A DNA stretch of 64,000 bases from Telopea speciosissima (taxonomy: Eukaryota > Streptophyta > Magnoliopsida > Proteales > Proteaceae), in the NCBI RefSeq assembly GCF_018873765.1, contig NC_057926.1:48599043-48663042 (forward strand), given 5' to 3'. The position numbers and the translations under genes were made by a program. This document shows positions 54,567-64,000 of this stretch, piece by piece (positions within the stretch are counted from its first letter, which is position 1; the number at the start of each line of letters is the position of its first letter). The notes under the pieces were generated by a model. It was not told where the DNA came from. It made no database searches and saw only the letters and a list, made by a program, of their open reading frames with translations.

Positions 54567-57500
54567 AAGTTCAAAGAAACGGATGAAGCACCAGACTGAA
54601 ATGGCTAGTGGAGTGAACTAGGAAGGGTAACAATCTTTTGAATACTGAACATTAAAATTTGGGCAATCATTGGAACTGGAAATTTGTTGTCTAATAATCT
54701 ATCCTTAACCTTAATTTAATAATACATCTTTCCAGTTGCTTAACTAGGATAAGAATTGGAAGAAGTAATTAGTGTTTGGTGTTGCGGTTATGTAAATGAT
54801 GCCAGTTTTTTACTTGTACCCATGTTCTAGGATATAGGATTTATCAGAGTTTGGCATCTTCTCACTCATTTTGATGTTCTAGGAGATGGGATTTGTCAGA
54901 GAGAGAGAGAGAGGAGTTTAAGAAAACAAAGTCTTATAGGGGCATGCATTGGTTGTCATGTTGTCTAGGGGACCCAAAGCATTGGAAGGGGCTTGATTGC
55001 AGGGCCACACCAACAAGGCGAGCAAGGTGTCCAAGACGGCAAGGTGCCTGGACGCCTTGACAACTGTTAAGATGCGTGTCACGATAAGGGAGATATTACT
55101 ATCTTGATGTGTCGTTGGGTGTCTTAGACAGTTTTAGTTTGCTTTGGTTGTTCCTATTTTATGTAAGTTTTCCTATTATAACAATATGTAGAGTCGTAGT
55201 GCAACTCAATTTTCCTTCTATAAATAAAGGACTGTAGCCCACAATAGACACATACTCTTAGTCTGTCGTGGTTTGGGAATTCTTCCTCTCTTCTCTCTTT
55301 CTTCTTCTTTGGTTCTAATTTCTCAAGTTCTTAAATTGTCACAACAACTATATGTTGATTGTTAATAACCGACTCATTAACTGGGTGAGCACCCTGTTGA
55401 GGATCATGTAGGAAGTCTACTACCCAGAAACAACACTACCTACATGACTCCAGGGTTACCTTGCAAATTCCCAATTCAATATTTTAAATTGCAAGACTTC
55501 TTCACAACTGCCAATTGTTTTCACATTGATGTATTTGTTGTAGGCAGACTACTTACATATGTCTTCCCTGTCTTCTCCGTCAGAATTTTCCCAGCAGCAA
55601 TTTGAATTTCCTGGAATCCTTGTTACCAGAAGTTGATATAGCAGCTACATCTATCAAATAGCAATAAGCTAATAAAATACTCATGCCATTCACAAAGGAA
55701 ACTATTAATGAAGTTGTCATTCATTTTCTTTGATCTCTTTATTTATAAGAAACCCCTCAAACAAAGTTCTTGACTCAACTTACGAAATATAACCACAGGC
55801 TCTAGATATCTTTCAACCTAATATATGTTACTAATAATGCAGAAGAGAACGGGACTTTCATTTTTGCAAGTCCTTATCCTACTCAAGTAAAGGATCTAAG
55901 GAGATTGCAGCTAGCATTTATTCGGAATTTGTTCCAACTCCAACTAGTAACTTCTAGAAAATTTCCAGAACTTGAACTTAAGATATACTAGAATGCTTAC
56001 AAAATTTTAAAACCAGATAGTGTAGAAACTACAATATTCAATCATTGTTATATTATTCTTGCTACCCCACACATGGTCCCTTCTGGGCAATAGCTGAAAT
56101 GTTATAACGGTGTTCTGTTCTTTAGTGGTTCTGAATGAACACAAATCCAAATGCAAGCATGCTGTGCATTATGACAAATAACTGTAAATGAAAGGATGCC
56201 CAAATTTTCAGAAGTTATAGCTACACTGCCTGCACAGTAGTTTTGCTAATCTAACTTGCTTACCTTTCCTTTTAATGGGATTGAGCTCTACCTTGTAGAA
56301 TACAGTTTTATTGTTACCATTCCTCATAACAGATGGCTTGTTTAATTTTAGGTGTACAAATGGATGATCCAACAGCACTGGTTTCGGTTTGATTTTGCAC
56401 TAGCTAGTAGACTAGCAGATTTTATGGGCAAGGAGCGAAAATTTTCGAAGTGTCGGGAGATATTTAATGACATAATCAATCAGGGTAAGGTGCCCAGTGA
56501 ATCTACATTCCATATTCTGACTGTTGCATATCTCAGTGCACCTATTCAAGGTTGTCTGGAGGAAGCATGTGGCATTTACAACCGCATGATTCAGTTTGGA
56601 GGCTACCAACCCCGCCATAGTTTACACAATTCTCTTTTTAAAGCTCTCACTAGTAAACCTGGAGGTGCATCAAAATGTTATTTAAAGCAGGCGGAGTTCA
56701 TTTTTCATAACTTGGTATCATCTGGACTTGAGATACACAAGGAGATTTATGTTGGTCTGATATGGCTCCACAGTTATCAGGATAATATTGATAGAGAAAG
56801 GATAATAGAACTGAGGAAAGAGATGCAAGAGGCAGGAATCAAAGAGGGAACAGATGTTCTTCTATCCCTATTGAGAGCTTGCTCCAAAGAAGGAGACACA
56901 GAGGAAGCAGAAAGAACTTGGCTAAAACTCCTGAAGTCTGAATGTAGTCTCCCTTCTCAAGCTTTTGTTTATCGCATGGAAGTCTATTCAAAAGTCGGAG
57001 AACCTATGAAATCGTTGGAGATATTCAGAGGGATGCAGGAGCATTTGGGGTCTACCAGTGTTGTGGCATATCATAAGATCATAGAGGTGATGTGTAAAGC
57101 CCACGAAATGGAAGCTACAGAAACCCTAATGGATGAGTTCCAAAATAGTGGTCTAAAGCCCCTTATGCCATCTTTTGTTGATCTAATGGGTATGTACTTC
57201 GATTTGAGCTTGCACAACAAAGTGGAGTCAACTTTCATCCAGTGCCTTGAGAACTGCCATCCCAATCGAACTATTTACAATATATACTTGGATTCATTGG
57301 TAAAAATTGGTAATATTGGTAAGGCCGAGGAGATCTTCAACCGAATGCTCAATGATGTGATGATTGGTGTCAACACTCGGGCATGCAATGTCATCTTAGG
57401 GTTGTATCTCTCTTCTGGAGAGCATGTGAAGGCAGAAAAGATATATGACTTGATGTGCCAAAAGAAATATGATATTGAATCTCAATTGATGGAAAAAATT

Positions 57501-58208
57501 GATTATATTCTGAGCTTAAAGAGAAAGGTGGTTAGGAAGCCCATAAGTCTAAAACTCAGCAAAGAACAAAGGGAGATCTTGGTTGGCTTGCTATTGGGTG
57601 GTTTGCAGATAGAATCGGATGAAGAAAGGAGGAATCATGCACTCTATTTTGATTTCAGTGAAAACTCTAATGTACATTGTGTTCTAAAAAGACATTTATT
57701 TGATCTGTACCATGAGTGGTTACATTTCTCTGGCAGGTCAAATGATGAGAGTGATGACGTACCAAATCGATTCTCTACAATTGCACATACTTATTTTGGC
57801 TTTTATGCAGACCAGTTCTGGCCCAAAGGCCGCCCTATGATTCCGAAGCTCATTCATCGTTGGCTGTCACCTCGTGTTCTAGCATACTGGTATATGTATG
57901 GGGGCCTCAGATCATCCTCAGGGGATATTTTACTGAAACTAAAGGGTGGTAGTGAGGAAGGTGTTAAAACAATTGTCAAGACATTAAAAGAAAAATCATT
58001 GGACTGCAGGGTCAAGAAGAAGGGTAAAGTGTTTTGGATTGGTTTCCTGGGAAGCAATTCTGTCTGGTTCTGGAAACTTACAGAACCTTACATTCTGGAT
58101 GGCTTAAAAGATCTTCTAAAAGCAGATGGCCACTCCTTGGAAGGTGAAATGGCTGAAGACCAAAGCATCAGCTTCAATACCGAGTCTGATTCAGATGAGG
58201 GCTTCTAA
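53847..58208 (+). CDS. OTP51: PPR protein with LAGLIDADG motifs, plastid intron splicing factor
   Basis: Two exons, 53847-54473 and 56352-58208, joined in phase 0 after AGG; 827 aa. The N-terminus is Ser/Ala/Arg-rich without acidic residues, as expected of a plastid transit peptide; a second Met at 53958 is an alternative start. From about residue 180 to 600 come P-type pentatricopeptide helices (for example [40 protein letters not shown]). The C-terminal third has two LAGLIDADG-like helices, [13 protein letters not shown] near residue 619 and [16 protein letters not shown] near 719, the family's ancient homing-endonuclease fold reused as maturase. In Arabidopsis, OTP51 is needed for splicing of ycf3 intron 2 and so for photosystem I. 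The domain order and length match; the sequence ends in an acidic tail. The only intron is 1,878 bases, and its 5' portion is duplicated at the right edge of the window. Confidence 0.92.
54474..56351 (+). other. Intron of OTP51
   Basis: Starts GTAAGTGGG, ends TTTAATTTTAG. It holds a C-run then CT tract at 54530-54566, a GA tract near 54899-54914, and otherwise AT-rich sequence. Its first 415 bases match 63606-64000. Confidence 0.7.
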
Positions 58209-61200
58209 CTACAGCAGTAAGAATGATCTTCAGGACAGCCATTAGTACATGTAGATGCTAACACAAATGTACACATGTTTATATTATTTTAGTTACTAAA
58301 GCTTGAAACAGCAATTGCAAATCTGAGTCCCACATCTCTTTCTTGCCACGCTGACCAATTCATAGTGGCAGCTTTTGGGAGAGATCAAAAAGATGCTTCT
58401 CCAAGGCATAGAGGTTAAGTTTCTCCATGGTTAAATTAATGAATGATTTTTCAGTGATTTGCTAAATTAGTCCAATTCTAAAAGGGGTTGTAGTGTTAAA
58501 TTCTTCATGCTCTTTAGATTGTTAAATCACAAGACCTGAGTTTTCCTTGTTTATTGGTGATTATTATTATCATTACCATTGTATATAATATGAAAATTAA
58601 ACTGGATGTTACTGCACTTGAATTCAGGAACCTGAATCATTGGTAGGTGATGAGTGACTTCCTCATTTTCTCTTTATGGTTCTATATTCTTTCTTTTTTT
58701 TTTGACTCTTGACCTTGCATCCAATCTCAATTTTTTTCGTTTGGCATAGAAATTAGTTAAATAGGAGTAAACCCTCAATTCTTTCGAGAAATAATTGAAA
58801 AGATACATTCAACTACAACAGCTAATGTTTTTCTCTTTCGTCTCTTTGGTGATAGAAATTATTGCTAATCCAAAACAACTACAATTCAGTTTTATTTTTG
58901 TGGTGGGATTTTTTCTGACATTGATACCACAAATGTAAACTGGACATGAGGATACTCCATTTTAGGTATTTTTAACATGAAAATATGATTAAAGGTAGAT
59001 GTTAAGCTTATAGTTATCAAGGTGTCGTGATGCAGATTAATTGAGATGGATCTACTGGTGGAAAAGAAAGAGAGAATGAGGACGAGAAGAACAAAATTTC
59101 AGAATTGTGGGTTGAATGCAAAAGGAGAGAGTAGGGAGGAGGCAACGATTTCAATTTCAAACAAATTAATCAATTCCATTAACATCCCCTGTAAATCTAT
59201 TAAACTAACTCCTCTAGCTGCAAGCTAATTTGGAGTGTCCTAAAACAACTAATATATTAAATAAAGAAATAAACTACTTGATTCTAGGACACGCTCCATA
59301 TGCATGCTGTAATGGGAGCAACCCACTACAAATATGACACTAAGAAAGGAAACCCAAATAGTGAAGGAAATTTCCTTATGCAAACTTTTTAGGCTGGACT
59401 TATGAAGTACCTAGTCCAGCCAACTACTTACTGATGTAGATAAATCACCTAAAAGGCTTATTTTATTGAAAATAAACTTTGGGTTGGGTTATGTAGGTGT
59501 TGGGCTTTTGATCCCATAGGTTTACTTCGTAATTGGCGAATTTAATGAATCTAAAATATGGGTAGAAAGTAGGAAAACGGGATTTGCTTCATTAGTTTAA
59601 TTAGAGTCCTGTTATGAGCCGGTTTCTTTCATTATTTTAGTTTCCTAGTCAAAAGGTCAGAAGTGGATGTGGTAGAATTTGAGTTTCTCCTACTGCATTG
59701 CATATTATTCACATGACATAGACACATGACATAGACATGGAAAATGCTTCTATTTAGGGAAAAAGAAAATTTAGCACCTGCTTGTGGGTGGGTTTGGGTG
59801 TTGTTGTCAGCGAGTGTGTGTCCGTTTGTTTTAAGATATGAAATTAATCCTGCTATAAATACTTTTTGTACTAGTATGTACATGAACCGAATCAACTGAG
59901 ACATGTATCCAGTAAATATGTGAAATAAAGTCTTTCCTACATCCCTGTTTTGAGCAACTTGGGACAAGTTCCTTGAGCGGGTCGGATATCCTACTGAAGC
60001 TCAAGAATCAGAAATTGGAAAACTTGAATGACTTAGATCATTTGGTTGAAGATATGTCTAAATACCTGAGTTTTGTCTCTACTTGCGATCTAAAAAACAG
60101 TAGCTTTTTTTGAACCACTCTGGCCAAGGCCCAAATAATGATATAGAAAATAGAAGCCATTAGATTCTGAAAAATAAGATGTGGACTTGGCAGAAACTTT
60201 CTAGGTAGATGGTATATGGAGCAAGTTTTGGAGCTATTTTTGTAGGTGAAGAAAACATGTGATTGGTTTTAAAATTTGGGAGTACTACCACTATGATTTT
60301 GAAAGTAGATCTGCATCAGATGGGAAGAACCATCCTATCCACCTTTGGGTGCACATTTACATATAAAAGGGAAAAGTCGGTGGGTGGGAATGGTTCAGGA
60401 TGCACCATTTGATTGATCCCACCTATAAAATGTCTTAGTTACTTTGGTATTATTTTTGTATGAATCATCAGATAAATGTCTGGAGGAATATGATGAATAC
60501 TGTTATCATCTTTAATTGGTTTATGGCCTCTGAAGTTTTGGAGCAATTTATTTGAGTGGTTAATCTGTCAATCGCTCCTACTGTTTGGATTCTGGCTTTG
60601 TTATGGCTTAGGCAAATTGTCCTGCCTTGACCTGGTGGAAGTGTAATATTGAAATCTCATTGGCATTTCTTGTCTCATTTTTTTAAGAATGATTTCCCCC
60701 TCCTTTCTCTTTTGCCTGGTTTTGGCCAGTTGGCTTGTTTTTTTCTGCTTACTTCTATTTATAGCCTTCTCAGAGAAGTGAGGTTAAGTCTGGACAATTT
60801 CAGTATTTAAATTGCATATTGAGGTGTATCAATATATTAGTTACCTTCCACATTGCAACAGGTCTGTCATCAATATTATATTATTATAATATATACTCCT
60901 TTCATGGAAAGTAAAATCCTTCTGTACAGAACCTGTTTGTACATTTATTGAGCTTGAGGTTGCTATTTTGCAGGCCACTGGGGGATCCATCCTTCTTATC
61001 ATGGAACAGAAATCCAGCAGGGCATTATAATTAAGGCTGCTTTCCCTCTTCCAACTTCCATTTGTTGGGCAGCGCTATGCTTGCATGCCATAGTAGCCAG
61101 CCTTGAGTGAGGGTCTTTCATTGAACAGTCTGGTCAGGCTGAGACTGGGATCATTTGTCCAAGACTGAAACCGAGTGTACATAAAAAGAAATTCCATTCG

Positions 61201-62154
61201 TTGAATAGGTTGGAAACACTTGAGATTCAGTTGCTTTTAGTTTCTCTTAATGAATGCCAATTTGGAACCAGGCTGAGATGTTGAACATCATGTTCTATGT
61301 ACTGCTAATTTATGTTTTTTTTTTTTTTTCTGAACATCTAAATCAAAGTAATGTTATATACTTTTAAGTTTCTTACTTTCCAAATATCTTCTGATCATTT
61401 GGTTTTTCATTAAATTATAGATATACAAATATGCTATACTCTTGGCTCTTGGGACATGTACCACATGATCTTTCTCCTCTTTTTCCAAAGCAAATCATCT
61501 GCAAACATAATTTCTTGGTAATCACTTCAGCATCAAAATATCTGCTGAGATCTGAAAAATGAAATAATTTTTGTCATCTATTAAGTTTGCACAACTCTTT
61601 TGGTGGTTGCATGGATGTTTTGAAACCTGTATGCATTCGAGCGTAGAGTCTTGGAATGCATGATGCATCTTGGGATGGCTCCCACACACCTGCTTGGTCC
61701 ATGAGAGTGTGATCCAAAAGCTTTGATAAGTTTGATTTGCCATGGCAACTGCTTGGATATTTTGGATTGCCAAGGGTATTGTTACTCTTGTTCGATCGGA
61801 TGATTTAGATGAATTAAATTGGGATATCACAATATTGGATTGGATTGTTGGGAAATTAAAGACAGTTTTTAAGTCTTTTGATTGTAGGTGGGTTTCAAGA
61901 GATCAAATTAAAGCAGCATATTCGATTTCCATGTATGCTTTTGGCAGGGTTATCAATTCTGCTGGACTCTGGATTTTCCTCCTTGACTGGTTGACGTAGT
62001 GGAGACTTTGTTGTTTGTTGGTCTTTTCATTATGATGTCATTTACACTTCCCCCCTCCCCTACCCCCCCCCCAAAAGAAGGAAAAACTGATTAAACAGCA
62101 GAATCCGAAGACAACTTGCTTTGGTTTGCTTTAATGATTTTATTATGGGCAAGA
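58209..62154. other. Gene-poor region downstream of OTP51
   Basis: 58209-58350 is the likely 3' UTR. The open frame at 61742-61999 (85 codons) does not resemble a family I know and has no neighbours to support it. Nothing else is recognised by eye. Confidence 0.4.
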
Positions 62155-62310
62155 GTTCTCTGTGAAGGGGGAGCATGGCCCCTGTGTGCATGTGGCCGCA
62201 TCAATAGGACAGTCATTACCGCCTTTCAAGGGGAGCAGGGCGATCATTTCACCCTCTTCTGTGTCTGGGTACAAGGCGCACACTCCCCCCATAGAGAACT
62301 TTCTCCTTTT
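62155..62310. repeat. Foldback element with GAGAACTTTCTCC end
   Basis: GGGGGAGCATGGCCCCTGTGTG on the left opposes GGCGCACACTCCCCCC on the right; the core has CATCAATAGGACAGTCATT and GGGCGATCATTTCACCC. Related to 43065-43200 and, by its end ATAGAGAACTTTCTCC, to 28835-28985. Confidence 0.65.
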
Positions 62311-62424
62311 TATTATATGGTCTAATGTACATTTTACATTTATTTTTTTTGGTAAGACATTTTAAAATTATTCAAGTACCTACAAGTAATTTTTTTTTGG
62401 TAGGAATGTATCTACTAGTATTAA

Positions 62425-63598
62425 TATTGGGAAAAAGAACACAGCCTGGTTGTGTGGTTCCTACGCCCAAACACTGGAGCACGTGAATTTACTTTCCTGC
62501 CCCCTATGAAATTAAAAAACCTGTCCTTGTTGATGCCCCTATGCATGCTTGCTCTCATCGGACCACATGCTTGTGAAGATGTTGTATGACAAGGCAACAA
62601 TCTCTTGCCCATTATTATTATAGGAACGAGAACGCTGTCAGGCTGCATAGCATACACTAAACACTTCCTTATGTCTACCTCTCTCTTCACATTGTCACAC
62701 AAGGAGGCACTATTGTATGATATGTAGCCTGATAAGGAACTCAATCCCATTATTATTTGAAATACTCCCAAAGGACCCTTTATCCTCCTATTTCATGCGA
62801 ACACTTCAGTGTTTGATTAAATGTAACAATGTTTCATTTTCGGAACAAAAAGGGCAATGCTCTTGAACACCAAAACATTTTTCACAAAGATTAGAACTCA
62901 AAGGAAGGGTCTGATGGAGTAACAACAAGAAGCGTCGAATTCGCTCACTGCAAGGGGCTCTCTAGGCAAGACTCAAAAAGTTAGGAGAGTGAAGAGTTGG
63001 GATGGTATTACGAAATGCTTTACAAGAGGTGGTGGTGGAGATTGAGAAAGGAGACACCATACCAGTACTATTGGGTGCCGTTTCATTGAGAAAGGAGACA
63101 CCATACCAGTACTTTTGAGGCTCTCCAGGCAAGACTCAAAAAGCCGACCACCAATGTCTCATTGGTCCGTGTTTCAAGAGGCATTCATGTAGGTTTTGCT
63201 TGAAGAATAACTCCAGCAATATGTCTTTTGGCTCGTGTTTCAGAAGACAACCATTAACATCAAGTTGCAAGCTTTAATAGTTCGTGACTGATAGAATTGT
63301 GAAGGCTTCATTAAATTCGTTTTTGTGAAATTAAGCGATTTGGTTAGAGTAGTTGTAGTGTAAATACCAAGTTGTAAACCTCATCAGTTTCAGATTTGAC
63401 AAGTTGTAATAAGTTGTAATAACTTCAACAAATACCGACTGCAAGTAAGTAATTTGATTTTCAATCTTCTTCCATTTCTTCTTCCATTGAGATTTTCTTT
63501 TCCTTAAAAATCCTTGGAGCAATTGAGGCACTAGAAAGATCTCATTTTCGATCTTGTTAGAAGTTGGATTTTATTCCAACACATTTCATTGAGTCCAA
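62425..63598. repeat. Repeat-rich spacer near the right edge
   Basis: 62435-62475 (AAAGAACACAGCCTGGTTG with CCTACGCCC) and 62628-62655 (GAACGCTGTCAGGCTGC) resemble each other and, inverted, 46170-46200. GAGAAAGGAGACACCATACC occurs at about 63042 and 63089, and CAGGCAAGACTCAAAAAG-like words at about 62965 and 63126, a local rearranged duplication. No gene is seen. Confidence 0.45.
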
Positions 63599-64000
63599 CT
63601 TCAGGGTAAGTGGGTGTGTGTTTTACTTGAAAAAATGTTGCTTTTGGTGAGCTTGATTCCCCCCTCCCTCCTCTCAAGTTCAAAGAAACGGATGAAGCAC
63701 CAGATTGAAATGGCTAGTGAAGAGAACTAGGAAGGGTAACAATCTTTTGAATATTGAAACATTAAAATTTTGGCAATCATTGGAACTGGAAATTTGTTGC
63801 CTGATAATCTATCCTTAACCTTAATTTAATAATACATCTTTCCAGTTGCTTAACTAGGATAAGAATTGAAAGGAGTAATTAGCATTTGGTGTTGCAGTTG
63901 TGTAAATGATGCCAGTTTTTTACTTGTACCCATGTTCTAGGAGATAGGATTTATCAGAGTTTGGCATCTTCTCACTCATTTCGATGTTCTAGGAGATGGG
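63599..64000 (+). repeat. Near copy of the OTP51 exon 1 end and intron start
   Basis: Begins CTTCAGGGTAAGTGGGTGTG and stays collinear with 54467-54889 to the window's end, at roughly 95 percent identity by eye. Only 7 bases of exon are included before the splice donor. The CT tract of the original is much shorter here. Whether exon 2 follows lies outside the window. Confidence 0.9.

Noticed and set aside
61742-61999. Open frame of 85 codons with Trp-rich translation
   Set aside because: No family recognised, no splice partners, and flanks are AT-rich non-coding; kept only as a note in the region entry.
1-64000. Possible CRISPR array, bacterial operon or large intact retroelement
   Set aside because: No regularly spaced direct repeats with unique spacers, no prokaryotic gene layout, and no long gag, pol or envelope-like frames were seen.

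Overview
The window is nuclear DNA from a flowering plant. The evidence is GT-AG introns of plant size, plant-only gene families (NAC factors, PGG-type ankyrin membrane proteins, a plastid PPR-LAGLIDADG splicing factor), Au-type SINEs, long CT microsatellites and many short inverted-repeat elements. I cannot name the species. All gene models were built by eye from reading frame, splice consensus and paralogue comparison, so exon edges may be off by a few bases.

Layout. (1) 0.5-1.5 kb, minus strand: an intronless ribonucleotide reductase small-subunit gene (TSO2/RNR2 type). (2) 3.3-19.8 kb: three tandem units, each with a minus-strand six-exon ankyrin-PGG membrane-protein gene (A, B, C; about 610, 625 and 625 aa) and, facing its 3' end, a decayed plus-strand polyubiquitin-like relic. 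A fourth, more diverged paralogue (D, about 659 aa) lies at 20.7-25.0 kb on the plus strand, divergent from C. Members of this family act in defence, cell death and stress signalling, so this looks like a small expanding accessory cluster. (3) 25-31 kb: gene-poor, with repeats and one RNase-H-like relic. (4) 31-39 kb: two NAC genes tail to tail, one short (about 238 aa) and one long with a C-terminal membrane anchor (about 660 aa). They share exon lengths and look like an inverted duplicate pair. (5) 39.6-53.8 kb: no convincing gene. It holds clustered foldback elements, a diverged segmental duplication and five blocks of an unusual repeat built from CCGAACTTTT / CCGTACTTTT words. (6) 53.8-58.2 kb: OTP51, a PPR protein with LAGLIDADG motifs that acts in plastid intron splicing. 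(7) 58.2-64 kb: gene-poor. The last 400 bases are a near copy of the start of the OTP51 intron.

I see no clearly new biochemical system. The observations most worth following are the ubiquitin-relic plus ankyrin-PGG unit, the CCGAA-word repeats that run up to the OTP51 start, a family of imperfect palindromes sharing an AATGACC core, and the NAC pair in which one copy has lost the membrane-anchored tail.
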